Shown here piece by piece: positions 38,705 to 47,356 of a stretch of DNA of 64,000 nt. The stretch is from Kribbella catacumbae DSM 19601. Lineage in GTDB: Bacteria > Actinomycetota > Actinomycetes > Propionibacteriales > Kribbellaceae. The translations under genes and the position numbers were made by a program. Below the pieces are notes generated by a model. It was not told the DNA's origin, made no database searches, and saw nothing but the letters and a program-made list of their open reading frames with translations. The stretch spans positions 3,443 through 67,442 of the forward strand of contig NZ_AQUZ01000014.1 in assembly GCF_000372465.1 (NCBI RefSeq). The letters are read 5' to 3'. Each line of letters begins with the position of its first letter. The stretch's first letter is position 1.

Positions 38705-39282
38705 CGCAAGTCGGGTTGTGGGCCCAGGGGGACCGAGCCGGTCAGCTGCCAGACGCCGTCGTCAGCTTCGCGCCAGATGGTCAGGTCGTCGAGCCGGATG
38801 GCTGGGACCTCCTCGGACGCGAGCGCGGCCTCGGCCTCGGCGACCAGGGCGGGGCTGCCCTGGGCCGACGACGAGATGGTCAGATGCGGGTGCGGGTCGG
38901 GGTGGTCCCCGCCGTACGGCGGGCACTCGGGGAAGGCCGCCAGAACGGTCGCCATCAGTTCGCGGACCTGGTCGAACGGCTCCGGCCGCAGCCACGTCGT
39001 GCCGTTGGGGAACTGGCCCGCACTGGAGAAGGTCAGGTCGAAGGGCTCGATGGCCGCGACGGCGTCCTCCAGCCGCTGGACGTCCTCCGGCTCGGGGTCC
39101 CGCAGCCAGGGGATGAGCACGGTCACGTGCGGCGGGATCAGCTCGGTCAGGGCGGCAGTCGGTCGTGCCGGCGAGTAGGACACCGACCGCCATCGATCGG
39201 TGAACTCAGTCAGCTCCGGTACCGCGATCAAGATCGCCGTTAGTCCTGTCGGCACCGGCCAGGGGTCAGCTAGTCCGCTCAC
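38701..39282 (-). CDS. 2'-5' RNA ligase-type 2H phosphoesterase
   Basis: 193 residues from the GTG at 39282 (GAGGCG just upstream). The two HxT motifs that define the 2H fold are HVTVLIPWL (about residue 55) and HPHLTISSSAQG (about 140). Family members cut or join 2',5'-phosphodiester bonds or cyclic phosphates. Its stop overlaps the start of the MidA-type gene (ATGA), so the two are co-transcribed. The biological substrate is unknown. Confidence 0.8.
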   Translation of the reverse strand: MSGLADPWPVPTGLTAILIAVPELTEFTDRWRSVSYSPARPTAALTELIPPHVTVLIPWLRDPEPEDVQRLEDAVAAIEPFDLTFSSAGQFPNGTTWLRPEPFDQVRELMATVLAAFPECPPYGGDHPDPHPHLTISSSAQGSPALVAEAEAALASEEVPAIRLDDLTIWREADDGVWQLTGSVPLGPQPDLR

Positions 39283-39403
39283 CGCCTCATCGTCCCACCT
39301 GTGACGAAGGACTCGACTCAACCACACCCATCAGCACTACGCTGTCCTGGACCGCACAACCCGTCTGGTACCTCGCGTGAGGACTGGAACGCAGAGAGTG
39401 GAC

Positions 39404-40270
39404 ATGGAACGCATCGGCATCATCGGCTCCGGCCGGGCCGGTAGCGCCTTGGGAGCAGCCTTGGCGTCTGCCGGACATCCCGTCACCGGCGTCACGGCAC
39501 GCTCGCAGGGGTCGCTCGACCGCGCCGCGAGGCTCCTTCCGGACGTCCCGATCTTGTCGCCTGCCGAGGTCACGGCTCGCGCCGACATCGTGCTGGTCGC
39601 AGTACCGGACGGCTCGATCGGTGAGGTTGCCCGGAGTCTCCCGCTGACAGCGGAGCAGTACGTCGTCCACCTGTCCGGCGCGCACGGGTTGTCCGTGCTG
39701 CAGCCGACAGTGGCGATCCCCGTGGCGCTACACCCGCCCATGACCTTCACTGGCGACCTGCCGGACCTCAGTGGCGTCACCTTCACGGCCACCGCGCCGG
39801 ACCAGGCCAGGCCGGTCGTCGAGCGGCTGGTGAAGGCGCTCGGCGCTGATCTCCAGTGGGTCGCGGAGGAGTCGCGGGCGCAGTACCACGCGGGTCTGGT
39901 GCATGGTGCGAACCACCTGACCACCTTGCTCGCACAGGCGTTCGCAGTACTGCGGGAAGCCGGCGTCACCGACCCGGCGGCGACACTGCGACCCTTGCTG
40001 ACCGCAACTCTCGACAACACGCTGCGGTCCGGTCATGATGCGCTCACCGGGCCGATCGCGCGCGGCGACGTCGAGACGGTGGCAGCCCACTTGGCGGTAC
40101 TGCGGGGGCGCACCGCGAGCACGTACGCCGAGCTGGCCCGGGCGACGGTGGACCTGGCGGCAGCGGACGGCCGACTGGAGCGCAGTACGGCCGAGCGGTT
40201 TCACCAGGTACTGGAGCGGCAACAGGCAGAGGTGCTTGAGCAGGATCGAACAGGGGAGGCACCACGGTGA
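39404..40270 (+). CDS. Rossmann-fold DUF2520 oxidoreductase upstream of panC
   Basis: 288 residues. The NAD(P)-binding [22 protein letters not shown] opens the protein; the C-terminal DUF2520 helical domain contains [27 protein letters not shown] and [17 protein letters not shown], like the dimerisation domain of ketopantoate- or hydroxyacid-type reductases. It precedes panC in most actinobacteria and overlaps it by 4 bases, which suggests a step around pantoate, but no activity is established. A GTG 6 bases upstream (39398) is an alternative start. Confidence 0.8.
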   Translation: MERIGIIGSGRAGSALGAALASAGHPVTGVTARSQGSLDRAARLLPDVPILSPAEVTARADIVLVAVPDGSIGEVARSLPLTAEQYVVHLSGAHGLSVLQPTVAIPVALHPPMTFTGDLPDLSGVTFTATAPDQARPVVERLVKALGADLQWVAEESRAQYHAGLVHGANHLTTLLAQAFAVLREAGVTDPAATLRPLLTATLDNTLRSGHDALTGPIARGDVETVAAHLAVLRGRTASTYAELARATVDLAAADGRLERSTAERFHQVLERQQAEVLEQDRTGEAPR

Positions 40271-41094
40271 GACTCACCCAGACGAAGGCCGAGCTGCGGG
40301 CGGCCGCGGCGATCCGGCCACGCGCCGTCGTGATGACGATGGGCGCGCTGCACGAGGGACACGCGGCACTGCTCGCCGAGGCCCGGGAACGCGTCGGGCC
40401 GGAGGGCAGCGTGGTGCTGACGATCTTCGTGAATCCCTTGCAGTTCGGGCCGACCGAGGACTTCGACCGCTACCCGCGCACGCTGGCCAGCGACCTCGCG
40501 ATCGCCAAGAACGAAGGCGTCGACCTGGTCTTCAACCCGTCCCGCGACGAGCTCTACCCGAACGAGCCGTCCATCACCGTGCATCCCGGCCCGCTGGCCG
40601 ACGAGCTGGAGGGGATGGTCCGGCCGGGGCACTTCGCCGGCGTCCTGACGGTGGTGTCGAAGATGCTGCACCTGACCTCGCCGGATCTGGCGCTGTTCGG
40701 GGAGAAGGACTATCAGCAGCTGACGCTGATCCGGGAGATGGTCTGCGATCTCGACATGGACGTCGACATCGTGCCGGTGCAGACCGTCCGCGAGCCGGAT
40801 GGGCTCGCGCTGTCCTCACGCAATCGCTACCTGGACGAGACCGAGCGTGACGAGGCGCTCGTCCTGTACCGCGCACTGACCGCCGGCGCCAAGGCGGGGA
40901 TGAACGGGCCGGACGCAGTACTGGCTGCCGCGCACGCCGAGCTGGAGGCCGTCCCGTCGGTGCAGATCGACTATCTCGCGCTGCGGGCGCCCGACCTCGG
41001 CCCGGTGATCGGCCCAGGCGAGGCGCGGATGCTCATCGCTGCCCGAGTGGGTAGCACCCGTCTCATTGACAACATTTCCATAACCCTCCGCTGA
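40267..41094 (+). CDS. panC: Pantothenate synthetase
   Basis: 275 residues, GTG start. [20 protein letters not shown] carries the HxGH nucleotide motif; [41 protein letters not shown] and [22 protein letters not shown] follow, then the KMSKS-like [11 protein letters not shown]. It condenses pantoate with beta-alanine using ATP. panD, which makes beta-alanine, is not beside it. Confidence 0.97.
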   Translation: MRLTQTKAELRAAAAIRPRAVVMTMGALHEGHAALLAEARERVGPEGSVVLTIFVNPLQFGPTEDFDRYPRTLASDLAIAKNEGVDLVFNPSRDELYPNEPSITVHPGPLADELEGMVRPGHFAGVLTVVSKMLHLTSPDLALFGEKDYQQLTLIREMVCDLDMDVDIVPVQTVREPDGLALSSRNRYLDETERDEALVLYRALTAGAKAGMNGPDAVLAAAHAELEAVPSVQIDYLALRAPDLGPVIGPGEARMLIAARVGSTRLIDNISITLR

Positions 41095-41116
41095 AATCGG
41101 TTGATACGGTCGCAGG

Positions 41117-42775
41117 ATGACTGCACCTGCTGTGCCGCAGCGGCTTGCTGCGCCTGAACCGGGCTGGACCGAAACGGTCGACGTGGTGGTGGTCGGCTCG
41201 GGCATAGCGGGGCTGACGGCTGCCTTGAGGGCTCGTGAGCTCGGGTCGGTGCTGGTGGTGACGAAGGATGTCCTCGCGTCAGGGTCGACCCAGTGGGCCC
41301 AGGGCGGGATCGCCGCGGCGCTCAGCCCGGAGGACTCGCCTGAGGACCACTTGAAGGACACCCTGGTTGCCGGGGCCGGCCTGTCGGACCCTGAGGCCGT
41401 CCGGGTGCTGGTGACGGAGGGGCCGGACGCAGTACGGGAGCTGATGGAGCTCGGAGCCGTGTTCGACACCGGTGCCGGGGGAGACCTGTCGCTGACCCGT
41501 GAGGGCGGCCACCTCCGCAACCGCATCGCACATGCAGGCGGGGACGCCACCGGCGCGGAGATCGAGCGAGCGCTGGTCGCCGCCGTGAAGCGGGCGGACG
41601 ACATCCGGATCATCGAGCACGCGCTGGTGCTCGACCTGCTGAAGGCCGACGACGGCGCGATCGCGGGCGTCACGCTGCACGTCATGGGTGAGGGACAACT
41701 GGACGGCGTCGGCGCGATCCGCAGCCGCGCGGTGATCCTCGCCTCCGGTGGACTCGGCCAGCTGTACGCCGCGACGACCAACCCGAGCGTCTCGACCGGT
41801 GACGGGATGGCGCTCGCGTTGCGGGCCGGGGCGAAGGTGCGCGATCTCGAGTTCGTGCAGTTCCACCCGACCGTGCTGTGGCTCGGCAAGGGCGCCAAAG
41901 GCCAGCAACCGTTGGTGTCTGAGGCCGTCCGTGGTGAGGGCGCGTTCCTGGTCGACCACGAGGGCAAGCGGTTCATGCAGGGGCAGCACGAACTGGCCGA
42001 CCTGGCGCCGCGCGACATCGTGGCGAAGGCGATCATGCGCCAGATGCTTGCCTTGGGCAAGGATCATATGTTCGTCGACGCCCGTGACTTCGGTGACGAG
42101 AAGTGGCGCGTCCGCTTCCCGACCATCCTGGCGTCCTGCCGCTCGCACGGTATCGATCCGGTGCACGAGCTGATCCCGGTCGCACCGGCCTGCCACTACT
42201 CGTCCGGCGGGGTCTGGACCGACCTGCACGGCCAGACGTCGGTGCCCGGGCTGTACGCGTGCGGGGAGGTCGCCTGCACCGGCGTACACGGTGCGAACCG
42301 GCTCGCCTCGAACTCGTTGCTCGAAGGACTCGTCTTCGCCCGCCGGATCGCCGCGTCGCTGGCCAAGGACCTCCCGGTACTGCGTGAGCCGGCGGCCGAC
42401 CATCGGGTGCCCGGACTGGTGGACGCGGACGTAGTACCGGAGTTGCAGCGGGTGATGACCGTCGGTGCCGGCGTGATCCGGAGCGCCAGCGGACTGTCGG
42501 AGGCTGGTGACAGACTCGCCAAGCTGATCGGGCAACCGGCCGACCATCCGGGCACCCCCGACTGGGAGGCGACGAACCTGGCCACGGTGGCGTCCGCGCT
42601 GATCGAGGCGGCCACCATCCGCGAGGAGAGCCGCGGCTCGCACTGGCGGGAGGACCACCCGGATCGCGACGACCAGCAGTGGTCGGGCAGTCTGGACCTG
42701 ACACTGCCGGCCGAGGATGATTCGGCCCGGCCCGCCGCGACCTTCGTGGCACAAGCACCACCTGAGGGGAACTAG
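41117..42775 (+). CDS. nadB: L-aspartate oxidase
   Basis: 552 residues. FAD-binding VVVVGSGIAGLTAALRARELG, the fumarate-reductase family motif SGSTQWAQGGIAAALS, LASGGLGQLYAATTNPSVSTGDGMALALRAGAKV and the catalytic-side CHYSSGGVWTDLHGQTSVPGLYACGEVACTGVHGANRLASNSLLEGLVF are intact. It oxidises aspartate to iminoaspartate for NAD synthesis. The partner quinolinate synthase gene nadA is not in this cluster. nadC starts 2 bases after the stop. Confidence 0.97.
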   Translation: MTAPAVPQRLAAPEPGWTETVDVVVVGSGIAGLTAALRARELGSVLVVTKDVLASGSTQWAQGGIAAALSPEDSPEDHLKDTLVAGAGLSDPEAVRVLVTEGPDAVRELMELGAVFDTGAGGDLSLTREGGHLRNRIAHAGGDATGAEIERALVAAVKRADDIRIIEHALVLDLLKADDGAIAGVTLHVMGEGQLDGVGAIRSRAVILASGGLGQLYAATTNPSVSTGDGMALALRAGAKVRDLEFVQFHPTVLWLGKGAKGQQPLVSEAVRGEGAFLVDHEGKRFMQGQHELADLAPRDIVAKAIMRQMLALGKDHMFVDARDFGDEKWRVRFPTILASCRSHGIDPVHELIPVAPACHYSSGGVWTDLHGQTSVPGLYACGEVACTGVHGANRLASNSLLEGLVFARRIAASLAKDLPVLREPAADHRVPGLVDADVVPELQRVMTVGAGVIRSASGLSEAGDRLAKLIGQPADHPGTPDWEATNLATVASALIEAATIREESRGSHWREDHPDRDDQQWSGSLDLTLPAEDDSARPAATFVAQAPPEGN

Positions 42776-42777
42776 CA

Positions 42778-43632
42778 ATGGATGACACACTCGACAGGCA
42801 GTGGGTCGAGGACCTCGTCCGGGCCACCATCGAGGAGGACCTGGCCGGCGGAGTCGACGTCACCACCACGGCCACGGTCGACGCGGACCAGGTCTCGGTC
42901 GCGGAGTTCGTGGCCCGGGCCGACGGCGTCGTCGCGGGCCTGGAGATCGCCGAACTGGTGATTCGGCTGATCGTGGGCAAGGACGAGGTCGAGATCGAGC
43001 ACTCCGTCACCGACGGCGCTCAGGTGAAGACGGGTGACGTCCTGCTGACAGTCCGCGGCAAGACCCGGCAGTTGCTCACCGCCGAGCGCACGGCGCTCAA
43101 CCTGCTCTGCCACCTGTCCGGCGTGGCCACGCTGACCAGTCGCTGGGTCGCGGCCGTCGCCGGCACCGGCGCGGTCATCCGGGACACCCGCAAGACGATG
43201 CCGCTGCTGCGGTTGCTGGAGAAGTACGCCGTCCGCTGTGGTGGCGGCCAGAACCACCGGATGGCGCTGTCCGACGCGGCGCTGATCAAGGACAACCACG
43301 TGATCGCCGCGGGTGGCGTCGCGGAGGCGTTCCGGCTGGTCCGCAAGGCCTATCCGGACCTGTCCGTCGAGGTCGAGGTGGACTCCGTCGAGGACGCGCT
43401 GATCGCCGTCGAGTCGGGGGCCGAGCTGATCCTGCTCGACAACATGCCGGTGCCGCAGCTGATCGAGGCAGTCGAGAAGGTGGCCGGCCGGGCCCGGCTC
43501 GAGGCGTCCGGCGGACTGACCCTCGACGTCGCCCGAGAGGTCGCCGAAACGGGCGTGGACTTCCTCGCCGTCGGCGCGCTGACCCACTCGGCGCCAGTGC
43601 TCGATATCGCGATGGACCTTCAGGCCGCCTGA
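42778..43632 (+). CDS. nadC: Nicotinate-nucleotide pyrophosphorylase (carboxylating)
   Basis: 284 residues. ATIEEDLAGGVDVTTTATVDADQ at the start, LLTAERTALNLLCHLSGVATLT, RDTRKTMPLLRLLEKYAVRCGGGQNHRMALSDAALIKDNH (substrate-binding Arg, Lys, His) and LEASGGLTLDVAREVAETGVDFLAVGALTHS are all present. It converts quinolinate and PRPP to nicotinate mononucleotide. Its TGA overlaps the coaX ATG by one base. Confidence 0.97.
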   Translation: MDDTLDRQWVEDLVRATIEEDLAGGVDVTTTATVDADQVSVAEFVARADGVVAGLEIAELVIRLIVGKDEVEIEHSVTDGAQVKTGDVLLTVRGKTRQLLTAERTALNLLCHLSGVATLTSRWVAAVAGTGAVIRDTRKTMPLLRLLEKYAVRCGGGQNHRMALSDAALIKDNHVIAAGGVAEAFRLVRKAYPDLSVEVEVDSVEDALIAVESGAELILLDNMPVPQLIEAVEKVAGRARLEASGGLTLDVAREVAETGVDFLAVGALTHSAPVLDIAMDLQAA

Positions 43633-44390
43633 TGCTGCTAGCCGTCGCCGTTGAGAACTCCAGGACTCTGGTCGGCCTGATCTTCGAGGGCACGGTCAAG
43701 CGGCACTGGTGGGTGGGGACGGATCCACGCCGTACTGCGGACGAGTGGGCCGTCCTGCTCGGCGGGCTGCTGACCGGGGAGTCTCCGGTGTCCGGGATCG
43801 CGGTTTGTTCCGCGGTACCGCATGTCCTGCACGAGCTGCGCGATGTGGTCGCGCGGTACTACCGCGACGTACCGAGTGTGGTCGTCGAACCCGGGGTGAA
43901 GACCGGGCTCCCGGTGCTGGTCGACAACCCGCGCGAGGTGGGTACCGACCGGATCGCCAACGCCCTCGCGGCCGTCCACCGGTACGGCGCACCCTGCATC
44001 GTCGCCGATTTCGGTACTGCGACCACGGTCGACGTCGTGAACGCCAGTGGCGCCTTCATCGGTGGCGCGATCGCTCCTGGGATCGAGACCTCCGTCGACG
44101 CGCTCGGCGCGGAGGCGGCTCAGTTGCGGCGCGTCGAGCTGGTGCGGCCGCGCTCGGTGGTCGCCAAGAACACCGTCGAGGCGCTGCAGTCCGGGGCGAT
44201 CTTCGGCTTCGCGGCGCTCGTCGACGGGCTGATCACGCGGATCATCGCCGAGCAGGGCTTCGAGCAGGTGACCGTGGTGGCGACCGGTGCGCTGGCGCCG
44301 TTGGTGGTCGGCGAGTCGAGCCAGATCCAGCACCACGAGCCGTTCCTCACCCTGCAGGGCCTGCATCACGCCTTCGCCCGGAACCACTGA
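43632..44390 (+). CDS. coaX: Type III pantothenate kinase
   Basis: 252 residues. The ASKHA kinase fold begins LLAVAVENSRTLVGLIF, where the usual DxGNT motif reads VENSRT. The other blocks are orthodox: VLVDNPREVGTDRIANALAAVHRYG, CIVADFGTATTVDVVNASGAFIGGAIAPGI and ARNTVEALQSGAIFG-like (AKNTVEALQSG). The loss of the acidic and Gly residues in the first motif (Asp and Gly to Glu and Ser) is worth noting. It catalyses the first step from pantothenate to CoA. Last gene of the cofactor operon. Confidence 0.9.
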   Translation: MLLAVAVENSRTLVGLIFEGTVKRHWWVGTDPRRTADEWAVLLGGLLTGESPVSGIAVCSAVPHVLHELRDVVARYYRDVPSVVVEPGVKTGLPVLVDNPREVGTDRIANALAAVHRYGAPCIVADFGTATTVDVVNASGAFIGGAIAPGIETSVDALGAEAAQLRRVELVRPRSVVAKNTVEALQSGAIFGFAALVDGLITRIIAEQGFEQVTVVATGALAPLVVGESSQIQHHEPFLTLQGLHHAFARNH

Positions 44391-44597
44391 CGGTCACTCT
44401 CCGCTGAATATTGCTACGGCAAGGCGCTAGCCGCCCCGGCAGCCCCCGCCAACCCCGGCCGTCTCCCTGGATCCCTGCTCGCCTGCCTGTCGGTCGGGGG
44501 TGGGGAGGATTTTCGCTGGACCTGAGGCGGATTTTGGCCCGGTCTGGGGACATTTTCCTCCCCGGACGGGCGAGGGGTTCTATGAGTACGCCGTACG

Positions 44598-44640
44598 AGG
44601 ACGTTCCTTCAGTACCGCGATGCACGCACCTGGACACGCA
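44598..44640 (+). repeat. Half copy of the 35.9-kb palindromic element
   Basis: Beginning with CGAGGACG, this stretch aligns with the right half of the palindrome at 35866-36029; both contain CGATGCACGCACCTGGAC. No left half is seen here, so it may be a deletion derivative. Confidence 0.55.
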
Positions 44641-44685
44641 ATCAATCAAACAACTTCGGACGCAGGGACTGGTACTACAGCCGGG

Positions 44686-44847
44686 GTTCGTGATGTTGGG
44701 CGGCAAGCCCGGACCGCCACCACTCACAAACCTGCCGTTTCCACCCGGGAGCACGCCTGCGCACGCTCGGCCGGATACGATCAGTTGAGGTTTGTGAGTG
44801 GTGGCGGTCCGGCCCAACGCGACGACCGCACGCTGAACATCACGAAC
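44686..44847. repeat. Dispersed palindromic element, copy 2 (162 bp)
   Basis: The outer ends GTTCGTGATGTT and AACATCACGAAC are perfect reverse complements. Further in, a 25-base arm (44709-44733, begins CCGGACCGCCACC) is matched exactly at 44788-44812. The inner loop of 54 bases has no coding potential. It shares sequence with the element at 18833-18944. Confidence 0.8.
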
Positions 44848-44862
44848 TCCGGCCCAAGCCCA

Positions 44863-45270
44863 CTAGCTGAAAGACCAGCCGGACCAACCCTCGATGGTGA
44901 TGGTGATGACCGGTCCGCGCGGCGGATCGAGCTCGTACTGCGGATACTTGCCGGCCAGCAGCGCGATCGCCGCCGGGTTCTCGGCGTCCACGCGCGCCCG
45001 CCCGTCGGCGCGGACCCACCAGAGCTGTTGCCAGTCGGCGTCGTACTGGTCGCAGAGCACAGCGACGTACGGGTTCCAGCTGATGTTGCGCAGGCGGCGC
45101 AGGTCGGTGGTCGACTTGGGCTTCTGGTCGATCGCGATCACCAGCTCGTCACCGCGCAGGGCGAACACCACCGGTACGACGTGCGGGCGGAGGTCCTCGC
45201 CGGTGGTGGCGAGGAACACGCGATCGGCTCTGGTCAGCCGTTCGCGGCAGATATCCTCGGCCAGTCGCAC
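44863..45270 (-). CDS. PPOX-class F420-dependent oxidoreductase
   Basis: 135 residues with the split-barrel flavin/F420 fold: ICRERLTRADRVFLATTGEDLRPHVVPVVFALRGDELVIAIDQKPKSTTDLRRLRNISWNPYVAVLCDQYD, then LWWVRADGRARV and WSGWSF at the end. This matches the actinobacterial subgroup of PPOX-class proteins predicted to use coenzyme F420. The Lys-rich KPKSTTDLRRLRNI segment is the usual F420 phosphate contact. Substrate unknown. It is divergent from the lipoprotein gene. Confidence 0.8.
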   Translation of the reverse strand: MRLAEDICRERLTRADRVFLATTGEDLRPHVVPVVFALRGDELVIAIDQKPKSTTDLRRLRNISWNPYVAVLCDQYDADWQQLWWVRADGRARVDAENPAAIALLAGKYPQYELDPPRGPVITITIEGWSGWSFS

Positions 45271-45354
45271 GGTTCCGACCCTACTGCCGGGCGCGTGGCT
45301 ACGCTCGTTATGTAAGGTTCACGCGGTTGCACGTCCGAGAGTTGGTGAGGCGAG

Positions 45355-46659
45355 ATGGTGGGGTTGCGCAGCGTCTTGTCGGCCGCTCTCGCGGCCGGTG
45401 TGGGCGCATCGTTGCTGACGGCGTGTTCTTCCGACCCGACACCGACCAAGGTGACAGTCGGCTGGGCCGACAGCAGCCGCGAGGCGGTCCGGGTCAGCTG
45501 GGACGACTCCGGCACCCCGAACCGGATCACCATCGAAGGCGTGCTCAGCACCAGCCCGTCGTACGTGAAGTACCTGCCGGCGGGCGAACCCAACACCTGG
45601 GCGATCCCGACTTCGGCCTTCCCGTCCGACGGTAACTACAAGGTCTCCGTCGGCGTCGGGACCTCGACCGGTCCGATGACCAGCAAGCTCGCCAGCTCGC
45701 CGATCTTCGACACCGACGGACCCGTCCGGCCGAATGGCGCGACCGCGACCCCGACCGGCAAGCGCGACGTCCTGGTCCGCTGGACCGTACCGCCGCAACC
45801 ACAGGACTTCAGCCCCAACGACCCGCTCGACGTGACCGGCCGAACCCAGCGCTATGTACCGGTGGTCGGCCGTCCTGGCGAGCCGCTGCGCACGGCCGGT
45901 TCGGGTACCACCTCGACGCGGCAGGTGATCAAGAACCTGAAGCCGCCGTACATCTTCCAGCTGCGGGCCCAGAACGAGTGGTCGACGGCCATCGGCGGTC
46001 AGATCTCGGCCCGGACCAGCTCGACCAGCGCGGCGATCCCCGCGCTGGCGCAGTACGGCATACCGATCCGGATCCGCGGCCGGGCCATCCTGCAGCAGGT
46101 CGTCTGCGCCGACGAAGGTAGTTGCGTGCGGCAACGGACGACGTCGGCCGGGCTGCCCGTGGTGGTGCTGACCCAGGCGACGCCCGGCGCGCGCTGGACG
46201 CCGGCCGCGCGGGGTTCGACGACCTCCGGTGGGCACTACGACATCCCGGTCGCGACGGGTGCGAGCCGTCCCTACAAGGTGATGGTGCCGAACTACAGCC
46301 AGGTCGGCCAGGTCGCCGCGCAGTCGACCAGCAGGGCGCAACTGACCCGCACCATCGTGCGGCTCCAGTCGACGGGATACCTCGGCGGTTCGAGCAAGAA
46401 ACGCGGCGAGAACGTCACCGCGGTCGTCGTGGTCAAGCCGGCCATGAACACCACGGTGATGCTGCAGTCCTGGAACCGGCAGGCCAGGAGATGGGCAGCA
46501 GTCAGGGCTCTCCCGATGCGCAGGGGCCAGGCGTCGTTCAGCTTCAAGGTCGCCGTGCCGGGGATCTACGTCTACCGCTTCGTGATCCCCAACGCGACCC
46601 TGCTCGGCCGCCCGATGCTCGGCCGGGTCACTCAGAACCTGCCGCTAAGCATCCGCTGA
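45355..46659 (+). CDS. Secreted lipoprotein of unknown function
   Basis: 434 residues. A lipobox LLTACSS (Cys about residue 24) follows a hydrophobic signal, so the protein should be anchored to the outer face of the membrane. The N-terminal half looks like two fibronectin-III-type beta domains (KVTVGWADSSREAVRVSWDDS; RDVLVRWTVPPQ). The C-terminal half carries two similar beta-sandwich segments (ILQQVVCADEGSCVRQRT region; VTAVVVVKPAMNTTVMLQSW) common in actinobacterial surface proteins. No catalytic motif is seen. The last 15 bases overlap the convergent DedA gene. Confidence 0.65.
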   Translation: MVGLRSVLSAALAAGVGASLLTACSSDPTPTKVTVGWADSSREAVRVSWDDSGTPNRITIEGVLSTSPSYVKYLPAGEPNTWAIPTSAFPSDGNYKVSVGVGTSTGPMTSKLASSPIFDTDGPVRPNGATATPTGKRDVLVRWTVPPQPQDFSPNDPLDVTGRTQRYVPVVGRPGEPLRTAGSGTTSTRQVIKNLKPPYIFQLRAQNEWSTAIGGQISARTSSTSAAIPALAQYGIPIRIRGRAILQQVVCADEGSCVRQRTTSAGLPVVVLTQATPGARWTPAARGSTTSGGHYDIPVATGASRPYKVMVPNYSQVGQVAAQSTSRAQLTRTIVRLQSTGYLGGSSKKRGENVTAVVVVKPAMNTTVMLQSWNRQARRWAAVRALPMRRGQASFSFKVAVPGIYVYRFVIPNATLLGRPMLGRVTQNLPLSIR

Positions 46660-47310
46660 CTCGACCTGGACGACGTCTACCGCGACCGGTACCGCGCCGC
46701 GCCGCTTCCGGAGCTTGTAGATCGCGTACGCCGTGACGAGCAGGGCGACGGTCGCCACCAGCGCCCAGATCGAGAGCGCGCCGAAGATCTTGTCCGCGTT
46801 GTCGCCGATCTTGTACGCGACGATGCCGATCGTGGTGGACCAGGCGATGCCGCCGGCCGCGTTGGCGACCAGGAAGCGCGGGTAGTGCATCCGCAGCATG
46901 CCCGCCATCGGGCCGGCGAAGATCCGCAGCAGCGCGACGAACCGGCCGAAGAAGACCGTCCAGACGCCGTACTTGTGGAAGTACTTCTCCGCCTTCACGA
47001 TCCGCTCTTCGGAGAAGTGGTGGAACCGGCGGCCGAGCCGCTCGAACAGCCCGCGACCGGCCTTGCGGCCGATCATGTAGCCGATCGAGTCGCCGATGAT
47101 CGCGCCGGTCGCGGCGGCACCGATCACGTAGACCAGGTTCAGGTCACCCTGCGAAGCCAGCAGCGCCGCGGCGATCAAAGTCGTCTCGCCGGGCAACGGC
47201 ACGCCCATACTCTCGACACCGATCACCAGGCCGACCACGAGATAGGCCAAGATGGCGAACCCCCCGGTCGGAATCACGATCGCCAGCGCGTGCATCGTCG
47301 TAGCCCCCAT
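46645..47310 (-). CDS. DedA family membrane protein
   Basis: 221 residues. The DedA signature is clear: VIGVESMGVPLPGETTLIAAALLASQG, then GAIIGDSIGYMIGRKAGRG, FFGRFVALLRIFAGPMAGMLRMHYPRFLVANAAGGIAW, and terminal helices. DedA proteins are lipid-carrier or phospholipid translocases (undecaprenyl phosphate recycling in some). The acidic GE and the FxGRF...R..A...AG motifs needed for transport are intact. Confidence 0.9.
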   Translation of the reverse strand: MGATTMHALAIVIPTGGFAILAYLVVGLVIGVESMGVPLPGETTLIAAALLASQGDLNLVYVIGAAATGAIIGDSIGYMIGRKAGRGLFERLGRRFHHFSEERIVKAEKYFHKYGVWTVFFGRFVALLRIFAGPMAGMLRMHYPRFLVANAAGGIAWSTTIGIVAYKIGDNADKIFGALSIWALVATVALLVTAYAIYKLRKRRGAVPVAVDVVQVESADA

Positions 47311-47356
47311 ACGACCATCCTGGCATCCGGGGACAACTAGTTACCTGATTGTCGAG

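Larger units (their letters stand above)
44391..44862. other. Repeat-bearing gap between coaX and the PPOX-type gene
   Basis: 472 bases without a gene. From left to right: a GGGGAGGA/TCCTCCCC pair around 44501-44564, a half copy of the 35.9-kb palindrome at 44598-44640, then the 162-bp palindromic element at 44686-44847. It lies between convergent genes. Confidence 0.7.
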
